Part shown: piece after piece, positions 43,544 to 55,375 of the stretch | Layout: every line of letters starts with the position of its first letter | Numbering within the stretch: the stretch's first letter is position 1 | Assembly: GCA_039619475.1 (NCBI GenBank) | Contig: CM077115.1 | Coordinates: 155,409,774-155,473,773, forward strand | Direction of reading: 5' to 3' | DNA length: 64,000 nucleotides | Source: Icerya purchasi | Lineage: Eukaryota > Arthropoda > Insecta > Hemiptera > Monophlebidae | The notes under the pieces: model-generated | Told to the model about the DNA's origin: nothing | What the model saw: the letters and a program-made list of their open reading frames with translations, nothing else | Database searches by the model: none | Position numbers and translations under genes: made by a program

Positions 43544-44412
43544 TTGTAGTTTCTCGTGTCGATTTTCGTTTATTTAAGTCGCCAGAATGAATTAATTACT
43601 AATTGTTCGTATGTGTGTAGCTTTGTATAAATGTGTGTTCGGGTACGTGAGTTACGCAAGCGGTAGGGCAATGAGAGGAAACATGATAAAGTTTATAGCA
43701 TGGTTGGAAGCGTATGTGCCAGCGTTAAATAAATCAGAGTTCACTAAGAGAACGCTGTGGACAAGGGTTTATTTGTCGGGTTGTATGTTTAAGCAACAGG
43801 TTCAGTATAGAGATACGAGAAAAGGTAAGAGGGGAGGAGATCTTGAAGCAGCATTACGTGATAAGAAGGAAGTGATGTTGCATTGCAAGATATCAGTCAT
43901 GTCGTGTGTATGTAGGTTGATAGATCAAGTATATGAGAGTAGGCCGTGCAGTACGAAGGGGTATGTGAGGTTGACGCATGGCGATGCTATTATGTGCCGC
44001 AATACCGTCTGCGTAAACTTTTTTTATGTGCGTCAAAGGCAGATAATGTGCGAGGTGTGTGCGAAATTCGTTTGTGACGATATATATATATTTTATTATT
44101 ATTTTTTGTTTTATTCCGTTCCGTACTGTTTAGTTTTAGGTTTCGCCGCGCGGAGGTGTTATGTTATGAATGTGGGCATACGGGTAGATGCGTAGGCGTG
44201 TGTGTATACTTGAATATATATGTCTATTATGTACTTACCTTAGGTGTATGGGAATTTATCAAGTATATGTATATAATTATAATCAAATTATTAGTTTGAT
44301 AAGTGCGATGCGAATGGAAGGCATAATTGTGAATTTAATCCACATATAAATCCAGACTTTGCACTTTTACATCTATTCTTGTTCGAAAAGTTGAACTTAA
44401 GTTAAATAGAAA
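43544..44412 (+). other. Family B inter-ORF region with a 194-codon open frame
   Basis: Between ORF1 and ORF2. An ATG-initiated open frame runs 43611-44195, with many Cys (for example MCRNTVC, MCEVCAKFVC) and no recognised domain. DNA similarity to the minus copy's spacer (32703-33398) is visible, but at the block both share the frames differ. A regulatory or untranslated role is as likely as a third protein. Confidence 0.5.
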
Positions 44413-44429
44413 TATGATTGTGCAATCAA

Positions 44430-45488
44430 ATGACATCTCTATTACAGTTCTGTCACAAAATTGAGTGTAACGAATACGAAACCATAAAAAAATGGAATGC
44501 AGACATAAGTAGAAATTTTAACGGGAAAGACGAAAATAGTAAGAATATCATTAAAATAATCCATTTAAACATTCGAAGCATTAGATGCAATTGGGATGAG
44601 TTATTAATACAAATTCATAAACAGGATATTAGCGTAATAGTTCTTACCGAAATAAACATCAAAGAGCACGAGGCTGAATATTATAACATAGAGGGTTATG
44701 AGAAATGTGTAATTGAGAAACCACCTAACCGTAATGGGGGAATAATGATATTGGCGTCAAAGGCTTTCAGCTTCAACGTGGTTCACGCGGGTAATTCTGC
44801 TGCTGATAGCATTACTGTAGAAATAAGCCTACCAAAAAATCAAAAAATTTACTTAATGGCAATTTATAGGTCACCGAGTAACAATGTTGGTCACTTTCTA
44901 CAGGAACTCGAAGAGAGACTGAAAAGATTAGATCGGAATACAAAATTTATTATCTGCGGAGATTTCAACATTAACACTGATTCAAGGAATAAAATAAATT
45001 ATCAATTTCTGCACATCTCATCAAGACACGGTGGAATTCAGCTAATTAAAGGAACAAATAGAGAAGAGGTAAGAGCAGGTCGTATTACCAAATCTTGTAT
45101 AGATAACATCTTCATTAGACATTCAACAGAGAAAGTAATGGCGGGTATTATAAGGACAAAAATTTCAGATCACTACATAGTTTGTGGTGCACTATGTGTA
45201 GATAGAGACGAGAACTTGAAGACCGTTAGTACACGTGAAATCTATCTGAATGAGAACTTGTTAAAAGATAAAGTAAATGCTTATCACTGGCAGGGCTTGC
45301 TTGAGAAAAGAGAAGTGGAAGAATTAGTATATAATTTAAAAGTAGTATTCAATAAACTTTATGACGATTGCAAATTTACTAGGCAGACAAGGAGGGAAAG
45401 GAGATACAATCCTATTGCAGCTTGGATGAATAGGAAAATATTAAATTTTATACATATTAGAGACCTATATGTATTACAAAAGATGTAA
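44430..45488 (+). pseudogene. Family B ORF2 endonuclease
   Basis: ORF2 start chosen at the first ATG in frame, 44430 (MTSLLQFCHKIECNEYE). Complete AP-endonuclease: IIHLNIRSIRCNWDELLI, VIVLTEINIKE, NRNGGIMILA, LMAIYRSPSNNVGHFL, IICGDFNINTD, SCIDNIFI and TKISDHYIV. All catalytic blocks are present in one open frame of about 350 codons. It ends at 45488 in the linker (WMNRKILNFIHIRDLY), where the next frame continues. Confidence 0.85.
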
Positions 45489-47900
45489 AGGGAATAATAC
45501 AAATAGAAGATATAAAGAACTATATAAGAAATACAGGAAATTAGTAAAGCAGGAAATAAGACAAGAAAAAGAAAAAGTATTACCAACAGGAATTACTAAA
45601 AGCGAATAATAACATTAAAAAAACCTGGAAGATAATAGATCAAGTAGTGTGTAAAAAAAGGTCTATAATTATAGACGAGGCAATAGGGAAGAATTTTGAT
45701 GGGTATCGCAATGCGGCGCGTGAATTTCAAAAATAATACATATATGGAAGCTATTGAAAATCTGAAACATAACTGTGATATTAGACTCATTAGAACCGAG
45801 AACGTGAATACTACGGTTACGTCATTTTACACACCGAAAGCCACAAGTGAAGAGATAGAAAACATAATTAAGAAAATGAATAAGAATAAAGCCCAAGAAC
45901 ATGATGGTATACGGGTGAAAGATGTAATTACACATGCAAAAAAGCTTGCTCCGCTGTTAACAAAAATTATTAATGAGCCTGTAAAAGAAGGTATATTCCC
46001 CAGGGAGTTAAAAGTAGGGATAATAAGACCAATATATAAAAATGCGGATAAAAAACTCTGTGAAAACTATAGACCAATTACGTTAATATCAGTTATTGCT
46101 AAAGTGGTTGAGCACTATGTAGGTAACTATCTTAAATTGTACCTAGAAGAGAACAACCTAATATATCATGACCAATATGGGTTTAGAAAGGGGAAATCAA
46201 CGGTAACTCTGCTTAGAACTTTTACATCTGCGATAAATAAGGGATTAGCATCCGGCAAACAATTTTTGATAGTCTTTCTAGACCTTACTAAGGCTTTTGA
46301 TTTAGTGGACAGGGAAATATTGATAGAAGACCTAAGCAAAATTGGTATAACAGGGAGATATCTTAATTGGTTTAGATGTTATTTACACGAAAGGGAATGT
46401 TTAGTGAAAATTGGTAATGAATATAGTGATATGAGGAAAACGAAATATGGAGTAGGACAAGGAACTATATTAGCACCGTTACTGTTTTTAATTTACATCA
46501 ACTCCATTCACAATTGTATTAGGAACGCCAAACTTTACGCATATGCTCATTGCTCTGGTAATTGAACACCAAGACGTAGAAATAGCAGAAAGGCTGCTTC
46601 AGGAGGACTTGAATATGGTTTGCAGATGGTTACCCCGATGAAAAAATTATTAATAAATGCCAAAAAATCAAAAGTGATGTACGTAAGAACACCGAGTAGA
46701 TTTAGAAAGTTCGTGCCTAAAATAGTTTTGCACAAGGTAGATTGCCTTCATGGATCGGAAGTATGCCGTTGTGAGCGCTGATAATTTCAAATACCCGGGA
46801 ATAACATTCGCGATAAGGCGTTAACTTGGAGAGTTCACATAGATAACATTGCTAGGAAAATTAGGTAATGCCGGCGTTATACAAATTAAAACAAATTATG
46901 AATTACAAAACTACGAGACTGTATTTTGACTCATTAATAATGACTAGGATTAGATATACGAAATTGAAATTTGGGAGAGAGGAAAAAAAAACGGAATTAA
47001 GGAAAATTAGTAGGATACAGAAAAGATGTTTAAAAATTTTGTTACCGAATTGGACAAGTGCGAATCTTGTAACGTATTCTACTTCGGGTGGGACAATAAT
47101 AGAGAAATGTCGCCAAAAATGTTTTCTTATTACAGTAAGCTTTTAAGGTATAAAACAGAAAAAATAAGATTACCACCGACAAGGGAAATATGGGACTAGG
47201 AACTATGACAATTTGTGTGTTTCGTAAGACCTAAAGGGATTAATAATAAAATTGATAATGTTGACGGGGAAGTTACGAGTGTCATTTACTGAGTAACTTA
47301 GCAAAGGAATTAAGAGACGAATGTAATTTGAATATATTTTTTTTTTTTTTTTTTTTTTTTTCCCCTACCCTGGGCGCGCCAGCGGCCTTGACCCAACAAC
47401 ATGAAAAATTAACAGTTATAACTAAATAACCAGGCGGTCAGAAATGGAGAGGACAAAGGACAGTAGCAATGGGATAACTGAAGGCAATGGGAAGGAAAGA
47501 ATATAGGTAGCGTTAAAGGGAGTAGGAAGACCCAAAACTAGAAGTTGGGTGTAAAGAATAGAGCGTTCGTTAGAGAGTGCTGAACATTCGAATAGGATGT
47601 GATTTGAATCACAAATACAAGAAGGCTCAGAAGCGTGAAGAGAGCAGAAAGGAGAAGGGGACAAAGCGAATCGAAAGCGAGAAGAGGGGAGAAGAGAATG
47701 ATTGATTCTAAGCCTAATTAAGGAAACAACAGTGGAACGACGACAGATAGGAATAGATTGAAACCAAGGCAGGAAACTAGGAACCGGTTGAATAAGACGG
47801 TACTGAGAAAAGCGATTTGAGAATATAGATGGATACATGTCAGACCAAAGTCTGGAATGATTAGAGCAATTGGAAAGACAAAATAAAAATATGGTTGATT
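45489..47900 (+). pseudogene. Family B ORF2 reverse transcriptase
   Basis: Linker, then from 45696 the RT: APKSW-type region (KAQEHDGIRVKDV), NYRPITLISVIAKVVEHYVG, QYGFRKGKSTVTLL, motif A VFLDLTKAFDLVDREIL and motif B YGVGQGTILAPLLFLIYINS. Motif C is destroyed: the sequence reads YAYAHCSGN and then stops at 46563. Thumb remnants (MPALYKLKQIMNYKTTRLYF) lie at 46868-47146. The last codons (KIWLIAWCKE, like KKWLTDWCAD in the minus copy) lie beyond the nested family A fragment, near 47878-47910. Confidence 0.8.
47337..47877 (-). mobile_element. Family A LINE 3' fragment nested in family B
   Basis: T-run 47337-47361, C-rich terminus (CCCCTACCCTGGGCGCGCC), then a minus open frame of 138 codons (47838-47422). 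It carries VPSFLPWFQSIPICRRSTVV, IRLRINHSLLPSSRFRFAL, the tail SPFCSLHASEPSCICDSNHILFECSAL and LGLPTPFNATYILSFPLPSV. It is the best-preserved family A tail in the window, so it is among the younger insertions. Confidence 0.85.
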
Positions 47901-48198
47901 GCGTGGTGCAAAGAATGAGAAATGGATAGTCGTAGGAAAGGAACTAAGACGGGTAGTTGATTGAAAGAGTAAATAATTATAAATGATGTAATGGGGAAAA
48001 AAAAAACAACTAATGGCTTACGTGAAAATATTGTGGTACGATGTGCGATGGGTATAAATGTATTGATTTGAAAATTAGACGTAGAGTAGTAAAAATAGAA
48101 GTTGAGTTGAATTAAGTAATATATTGATATAAGACGAATATGATGTATTCGATTTAAGATGTAGATGATGAATAAACGATATATAATTATGTTGGGAA

Positions 48199-48227
48199 CC
48201 CACAGAGACGGGCAATTGCCTTGTGGG
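48199..48227 (+). repeat. Family B 3'-terminal stem-loop (copy 1 of 3)
   Basis: CCCACA (48199-48204) pairs with TGTGGG (48222-48227) around a GGCAATTGCC palindrome (48211-48220), about 15 bases before the A-run. Equivalents are at 56268-56297 and 29272-29301 on the minus strand. Confidence 0.7.
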
Positions 48228-48270
48228 ACCCGCAAATTATTTACAAAAAAAAAAACAAAAAAAAAAATCC

Positions 48271-50090
48271 TACCGTCTTTATCTTCTTGACATACGAACA
48301 GGCTAATGCTAAATCAAGATACGTTTACAAAAAGGCAAAGAAAGCGTCTTGGGCTGCATTTTGCGCTCCTTTTCTAGATGTACTCCACTTTCCTGAATTT
48401 GGAAGATGTCAAAAGCTTTTCAAAATCCACGGCCTTCCCGTCCTTCCTATGTGAATTTTTCAGAAGATAAACTTTCCTCTTTTGTTGATGACGTAGCCCC
48501 CCTCCCATGTCCCTACTGCCGAGGAACTAAATCCTTTTCCACATAGTTCGAACCCTCCTCCTCACTTCCAAACCGCTCCTTTCACTATTAGCGAGCTCTT
48601 TGCGGCTTTTCCTAAAAACTTAAACTCATCTCCAGGCTTAGACGGGATCCCCTATTCGGATTCTTAAAAATCTTCCTAAACAATTCTATGGAATCCTCTT
48701 AAACATTTTTAACTCTATCCTCTCTTCTGGCTATACTTCTCCCACATGGAACTCCTTCATAATTGTCCCTCTATTCCAAAGGATAAAGACTCTTCGGCTT
48801 TTCGCTGTATTTCCCTCGTTAGCTGTCTTAGGAAAATATTCGAATCCATGTTAAACAAGCGCCTTGTTTGGTGGTTGGAGAATAGTAATGTATTTCCTAG
48901 TAATATGTATGGATTTCGTCATGGCCGAGGTGCTTCTGAGTGTGTTGCCTCTTTCCTATACCATATATACAAATCATTCATCTAAAAGAGCTTCACTCTG
49001 GCCGTTTTTGTTGATGTCTCAAGTGCCTTTGACAGAGTTCATCTTCCAATTCTCCAAAATGAAATGTTCTCCATTAATTTACCTCCCAATTTCACCTTCC
49101 TAATTATGAATCTCTTTCAAAATAGAACCATTCATTTAAATTCATCCGATGAGTCAATTATACGAAGAGTTTTCCACGGTCTCCCACAGGGGTCTTGTCT
49201 TAGCCCCACTCTCTTTAATATATATATACTCTTAACATCGCTTCCTACATCTTCCTCCTCTCTGTTCTTTGCTGATGACATACTCCTTTATACAGTTCCT
49301 TCTAATATCCCAGAATCTCGTCACAAGCTGCAGGAATCCTTACGTATTCTGAAAAGTTCCTTATCAGAAATCCATCTTATGATTGCTCTTTTAAAATCCT
49401 CATGTACTATTTTCACTTACCGCCCCTACAATCCAGCATTAATCAACGTATCGATCAATAATCTGCGTTTACTCTTTGTTACCTCCTTCCGATATTTAGG
49501 AATCTATCTCAATAGTTGCCTATCCTTTTCAGAACATATAAATTATCTTCATTCATCTACACTAAAACGGTTAAATATCTCGAATGCTTTGTCATCTTCC
49601 AATTCGAGCGGAGACCCTGTAGTACTCCTCGTACTCTATAAATCTATTATCCGCTCTAAGCTTGATTACGGTAATTTTCTTTACGGCAACGCATCCCAGT
49701 CTCTTCTCGCCAAACTGAATACAGTCCAGAATGCAGCCTTCCGCTTATGTCTTGGTGTTTTAAATTCCAGCCCTATTCCGGCGATCCTGGCTGAGTCTGG
49801 CGTTCCTCCCCTCTCCATTCGTAGATACTATCTTGCCTACCGGTTCCTCATTAAGCGCCTTTCTACCTCCTCAAATAATCTTACTTATTCATACTATTCC
49901 CTACTACAGGATTGGCGTTTTGCTCCTAGTAAAATCCTTATTCTCTCCCAGGTTTCCGCTCGTCCATTTACGTTTGCCCCTTTTGTTATTTCTTTTGATA
50001 AACTCCCATATTTTCATTTCAATTTTTTTGATCTTATTCATCCTCCGACTTTGTTCTCCTTGCCTCCTGGTTTAAAGTCTCTTCCCCCCC
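48271..50090 (+). pseudogene. Family A LINE (plus), 3' half: ORF2 reverse transcriptase
   Basis: Continues the element cut at 42461: linker FLTYEQANAKSRYVYKKAKK, then RT fingers (SSPGLDGIP, LRKIFESMLNKRLVWWLEN, YGFRHGRGASECVASFLYHI). Motif A (VDVSSAFDRV) is in another frame near 49005-49040. From 49064 about 345 codons are open: motif B GLPQGSCLSPTLFNIYIL, motif C LFFADDILLY (both Asp kept), thumb FRYLGIYLNSCLSFSEHINY and IIRSKLDYGNFLYGNA, and RLCLGVLNSSPIPAILAESG. It ends at about 50090, before RNase H, at a junction with a minus-strand family A gag. Confidence 0.85.
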
Positions 50091-51355
50091 TCATCATATG
50101 CAAGAAGCTCCGTAATGGCAGCAGAGAGTGTGGAGATGGTTAAAGTGGACTTTGTGGGAGAAGACGAAGTGTTGGAAAGAGGAACAGATGAGGGACAGGT
50201 AGGCAAGAGTGGATTAAAAGAGGGGGAAGAAACTTTAATTAGGGCCCATCCGACTGAGGGTGAAGGAGATCGATAAGAAGGGTTAGAAGGAAATTGATGG
50301 AGCGGCTTATGATGGGGTTTGTACTTGTGAGATTTGTGGAATGTTGGAGATTTCGGAGGGGGAAGAGAGGGACCCTTGAAAGAGTTGATGGACATGTTCT
50401 AAGAAGGAATGGGGGCTGCAGCCCGGTTGGCATATGAAATAGCTTGAGTTGCTGAATTAGAGGATTTGAACTTAACGGCTTCGTGGAAAGAGATATTTTC
50501 AAAGGCCATGATACTTTTTATATGTATATTTTTTTGTCTTTGCCGCTCTCTGGACAAAGACGATCTGAGGAAACACGGGAACCTTTAGAGTCGCGACAGA
50601 AAGGAGACTCCTGTAGATTGGGGCATTCAGAGAAGGGGTCTTTGGACGTACAATGGGAGCAGATAGGGTGGGAGCTGCGACAATTGCGTGCAATACGTCC
50701 AAAAAGGAAACAATTGGAACACTGGCTGTGAGAACGAATACTAGGAGAGACTGAGAAGCGAAGTTTATATATGGATATGAATTGAGGGAGGTAGGATTTG
50801 GCGAATTTCAGTTCGACACTTTTAGTCGGAATTTTAGAGCCATCGGAAAAGCGGAAAATACGTCGTAATGCAATAACCGGAATAGAGAATTCGAGCCCTT
50901 CTTTGATGTCATCCTCTGAGAAGGAGGGATGGACACCGGTTATAACTCCAATCCTATATATAATGCATTATGTGGGATAAATGTGTTAAGATTGTGGGAT
51001 TTTTAAAAAGGAAGTCTTAGAAAGGAACTCATTAGCCGAAGAGGCAGAGGGAAACTAAACAGAGATACGCCCTTTACCTTGTGGGACAATATTTGAAAAA
51101 GCGGTAGAGGTTTTGCTGATTAGTCTAGCTAAAGCTAGCGGATGAAAATTTCCAATATTTCTATTAGGGGAGGGATTTTCAACAAAAAATTGAAAAAGGA
51201 CTCGGGTGGTCTGGAGGAAAGATGTCCTGATCGCAGTAGCGGTTTTCAGAGCTATTATCGGTGTGTTACCATTACCAGTGATATTATTATGGCTGCAGTT
51301 GTTATTATTATTGAATTGAGTTCGGCCGTGTGTAATTTTGTCCTTCAGAATTAGT
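50091..51355 (-). pseudogene. Family A gag-like ORF1 (minus), abutting the plus copy
   Basis: The minus strand reads the ORF1 C-terminus (SPTFHKSHKYKPHHKPLHQF, RSPSPSVGWALIK), the FENISFHEAVKFKSSNSATQ segment near 50500, decayed zinc knuckles (50560-50720) and the RNA-binding region (VELKFAKSYLPQFISIYKLR) near 50800. LHPLALARLISKTSTAF-type sequence lies near 51100. The Asn-rich part is truncated at about 51355. Four or more frameshifts. The junction at ~50090 puts two family A pieces tail to tail. Confidence 0.75.
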
Positions 51356-51560
51356 GATTACTTAGTGAATTATAAACAATATAGTTAAAAATTTGTTTCT
51401 ACCTTTGCTGGGTAGGTTTAGTATATATCTATTTTTATAATTGGTAATAGCAACACATCTAAAATTACTTAATTTAGACTATAACCGACATATTTTAATA
51501 TTAAAATAAAGTTGTAACATAAAAGTTAGTTCGATAGATAATTTTGTTGGCATTTGAAAT

Positions 51561-52295
51561 ATGGAGAATGAATGTTTCAAATGTTGCGAATCTGTTCCTA
51601 ACGACGGTGAATTTTTAACATGTTCCGCTTGCGTAAATGATTTTCACCTTGGCTGTGGCGGCGTTGTCCCCCGTGACCGGAGACGAATGGGGAAAACTGC
51701 GAAGGAAGAATGGCGATGCCAATCCTGTAAATCAACTGCTAAGGACAGCGTTAAAAGTATAATTAAAGATGAAATAACACCATTACATAAACTTATTGAA
51801 AATCTCGTTACAAAATTAGAAAAGTTTGAATTATCATACCAAGCGTCCCAAACGAAATTAGAAGAGCCGGTAGATTTATTGCGAAAGGATATATCGCAGA
51901 TTTTAGCAAAAATCGGGGAGCTTACCGGAACTAAAATCACAGATTCCGGTGTAGACGTATGTCATAGGCTGCAAAAATCGCCACGGCAAAGTGCAGCAAA
52001 TATTTTAGTTTGCTTATGTCGAAGAGAAAAAAAACACGAGTTGCTGCGAAATTGTCGTCCGCGACATTGGTTTTACAGGTGCAGAAGTGAAGAATTATTT
52101 TTAGGCATAGGAACGCCTGACATCAAACAAGGCAAAATTATTACAAGAGGCGAAAACGTTAAGATCCATTGGAAGTTGGAAATTTGTCTGGGCGAAAGAT
52201 GGAAAAATTATTTTTGCTCGGAGAGATGAGAAAGCACCGATTATAAGAATTACCTCCACTGAACAAATCGCCGAACTCGGAAAAATATCCGGTTG
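51561..52295 (+). pseudogene. Family H (CR1-like) ORF1 with PHD finger
   Basis: ATG at 51561. Residues 1-55 form a C4HC3 PHD-type finger: CFKC, CSAC, HLGC and CQSC spaced as in the family. A coiled coil follows (about residues 65-120: IKDEITPLHKLIENLVTKLE), then GVDVCHRLQKS and a Baculo_FP-like C-terminus. A deletion/frameshift near 52090-52140 moves the end into another frame (KFVWAKDGKIIFARRDEK to 52293). PHD-plus-coiled-coil ORF1s are known from CR1-type insect elements. The PHD may bind chromatin; that is inference. Confidence 0.75.
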
Positions 52296-52920
52296 ACTAG
52301 CGGTAAATTTTCAAATGTTATTTGTAAAATTAACTTATATATCTAAATATTCGGGTTATTATTTCATTACCATTTGTCGTTATTTTATTTTTACATTTAA
52401 TGTATCTGAAGGAGCTTCAATCGTAATGAGTAAAATTAATTTAGATTTATATGGTGGTGGTTACAGAATTACAAACTAACAAAATTTCCCCCCTTATATC
52501 AATCCGTCATTATCTAATTGCGTAGCATGTATTATCCCATTTTCCACCTGTATAACCTTAATTCCCGTTTTACTCAAATAATTATACAATTTAAATATCA
52601 AAATCATCAGTATTTTCTTACTACTAATAGTAAAATTTCTAATATATATATATATGCATGTATGTACTTCCGATGTTACTATTACGTTTTTGTATGTTAA
52701 AATGCTTACCTCGAGTTTGAATAAATTAAATAATATACAATTCTTAAAATTATGTATTGCGACGGTAAAGCAGTTTGTAAAGATATTTTTATCTAAGCAA
52801 CCATATTACTAAATTAAACACATATATCTGAAGTATGCGATTTCAGTACCAGGAGTAAAATTATCTAGAAATCTATTTCTTAGTTTGGGATGTAACGTTA
52901 TGATAATACATTCTTTAAAT
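52296..52920 (+). other. Family H inter-ORF region, left part
   Basis: AT-rich, with a (TA)n run at 52641-52655; no gene seen. With 55376-55556 it would make an ~800-base spacer, similar to the ~870 bases in family B, if the R1-clade element between is an insertion. Confidence 0.4.
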
Positions 52921-55375
52921 AAGGAATATAAACTTTCAATTACAAAGTCAAAACTACACGCCTGGCGTCTACTCATCCAGAATAGTACGGCCTGCGGCCA
53001 TCCATATAAATATATATATTCAATAAACACAAACAGCATACAATTCCTGACATTAGTGACAACAATACCATTATATCAGATAATTCTGAAAAATGTAAAA
53101 CTTTTCTTAATAATCTTTTCCCTAAAGTTGTGGATAATCAGCTATCCCCAAGTTCCACCATTGGCGCTGAAGTTCCTTCGACTAACTCTAGTGACATTAC
53201 AGTAATAGTCCAAAAAATTAATCGATAAAAAAGCACCTTCATATGATAAAATAAATAATAAAATCGTCAAATTCTTAAATCTAAATTTTCCTAATTTATT
53301 ATGTTTAATAATAAATAAGTGCTTACTCTTTCAAGTCTTTCCGGACTGCTGGAAAGTGGCTAAAATTAAGCTGCTTCCCAAACCTGAAAAATACCTCAAC
53401 ACCCTCTTAGGCTATCGTCCAATATCATTATTAAATTCCATCGGCCAAGTGCATGAGAGGGTAATTAATGAAATCCTACTAAAAGAAGCTGATAGCAGGA
53501 GTATTTTCCACCAGAACCAGAGTTTGGTTTCAGGAGAGGGCTCTCTACCGAGGGTGCCCCCTACAAGCTGGTCTCTGACATTAAGTCTCAAAGGAAAGCT
53601 GGCCACTCTGTGGTTGTCATCTCCTTTGACATTAAGGGAGCTTTTGACAACTGCCGGTGGTCTTCTATTATTGAAATTCTCAAGAATTTTCAAATAAACC
53701 CTTGTATCATTAATACAATTATCAACTACTTCGAAAATAGATATGCCGTCCTGAACATCAATGATTCCATCGCCAGCAGGAGATTAGAGTGTGGGATTCC
53801 CCAGGGTTCTGTCCTCGGACCCACACTTTGGAATATTCTATATTCTAAAATACACTACCTTATGGATGAATTCATGTCCTTTTCGAACAAAAAATATGGA
53901 TTAGTGTCTTACACTGACGACTTATGTATTTCGTTCAGTATTGATAGGTACTATGACTTCAAACTAATTGAGGTTGTTTGTCAATACCTAGAACAAGTCG
54001 TTAACAATTTAGGCTTAACATTCTCTGCCGCGAAATGCCAATTTATAGTATTTGGCGATCAGAGAATTGTTCAAAAAATTGGATCTCTCGATCTCATCTC
54101 TAGGCAGCCCATTCCGCACATCAGGCAATTAAAATACCTTGGTATAATCGTTGATTATCGGCTCACATTTCTACCGCATATTGAATACTTATACAAGAAA
54201 TGCGACAACGTTTACAATAAGCTTAGAAGACTCCAGCCTAACACCTTTGGCTTTAAATATGGGGAGAGGGTCATCTTGCATAAGGGTCTGATTCAGTCCC
54301 TTTACAGGTATTATGGATCTATCATTTATATAAATAACAAAACCTTAAATGCTGTTGGCAAACACCAGAAGAAATTTCTTCAAAATATTTCCTCTTTGTA
54401 CAGAACCTGCCCTATGTCTGCTGCTAGTGTCATATCAAACATTCTTCCACTGGATCTTTTTGTCACGGGTGCCTCCATCATCTCTGAATACAGGGTTGTT
54501 GGAGATATATCCTGTGTTGAGAATATCCAATTCCTAGATACCGATCTTTCCAGTTTGGGTCTTTTCCCAAGTCTAAAAATTCTTAAAAACCATATTAATG
54601 GCACACTCCTTGCAATATGGCAGCAGAGGTGGGACAGTTGTCAAACTGGAAGGAAGATATACATGTTCTTCCCGAAAGTTTTTGACAGATCAAAATTAAA
54701 AAACTTAAACATTAATTTTTACAATGCGCAGGTGCTTTCAGGGCACAAAAAGTTTGGCTCCTACTTACATAGGTTCCGTCTTTCTGGTGGCCCTGAGTGC
54801 ACCATGTGCACCTCTGGTGTTGAAGATAACATTGAACATCTTTTTTACTGTTCTAGATTTGAGGATCTTAGATCCAAATATAACATTAATAGTTCCCAAT
54901 CACTAATCATCACTAGAGAAAATTCTACAAATCTCCTATTGTATATGGAGTCTGCGATTCGCAGGAATTTCATAAACGGAAACTAATACACTATTAACTC
55001 CCTAAACTCAAATTCAATCGTGAAACCGCTAATGTAGTATGGTGTTTTTCTATCTTATGCACTTCCTGTAAATATCCAAAAAGAATTAAATCATTGCACA
55101 TAATATTTTTAAGTTATTTTAAGTTATACTTTGAAAAACTCATCTATCAACACACACGCTTAGTGAGTGAAGGGACTATGTTTTTCATCCTTTTACCACC
55201 TTAGTTTAAGTACATTTTGCAGAAAACTAACACACACAAGATTCTATATTTATTAATACGTTATTTTAGCTAAACAGGCACATGTAGTCACTCCTGATTT
55301 AAGCACGCTAGTTCCCTGCGCCTTTATACAGATTTTTTTTCTCTCTAAATACACCATTTAAAAAAAAAAAAAAAA
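52921..55375 (+). mobile_element. R1-clade LINE, 5'-truncated, inserted in family H
   Basis: Plus strand, from YKLSITKSKLHAWRLLIQNS (the pre-RT segment of R1-type ORF2) through RT and the C-terminal zinc finger to the stop at 54986. A ~370-base 3' UTR and an A-run at 55360-55375 follow. TACATTCTTTAAAT (52907-52920) and TACATTATGTAAAT (55376-55389) match at 12 of 14 and are a candidate TSD. It lacks endonuclease and ORF1. Confidence 0.75.
53356..54986 (+). pseudogene. R1-clade reverse transcriptase and C-terminal zinc finger
   Basis: RT fingers at 53356-53540 (PEKYLNTLLGYRPISLLNSIGQ, ERVINEILL), then a frame change near 53530-53610. 458 open codons follow: motif A VVISFDIKGAFDNCRW, motif B GIPQGSVLGPTLWNILY, motif C SYTDDLCISF (YTDD instead of the usual YADD), thumb LKYLGIIVDYRLTFLPHIEY, then GHKKFGSYLHRFRLSGGPEC and the CCHC-type end (CTMC...EHLFYC). 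Both catalytic Asp residues of motif C remain. The long open frame suggests a fairly recent insertion. Confidence 0.85.

Larger units (their letters stand above)
42462..48270 (+). mobile_element. Full-length family B (CR1/L2-like) LINE nested in family A
   Basis: Bracketed by a short duplication (ACCGTCGTT at 42453-42461; ACCGTCTTT at 48272-48280). Removing it restores the family A linker frame. Contents: 5' UTR, ORF1 42715-43543, inter-ORF 43544-44412, ORF2 44430 to about 47900, 3' UTR, terminal stem-loop (48199-48227) and A-run to 48267. A family A fragment (47337-47877) sits inside the last codons of its ORF2. More decayed than the minus-strand B at 29228-34412. Confidence 0.85.

Noticed and set aside
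43611..44195. A third protein (194 codons, Cys-rich) in family B
   Set aside because: The homologous spacer in the minus copy uses another frame at the shared block, so protein-level conservation is not supported by the two copies available. Kept as a question about the spacer only.
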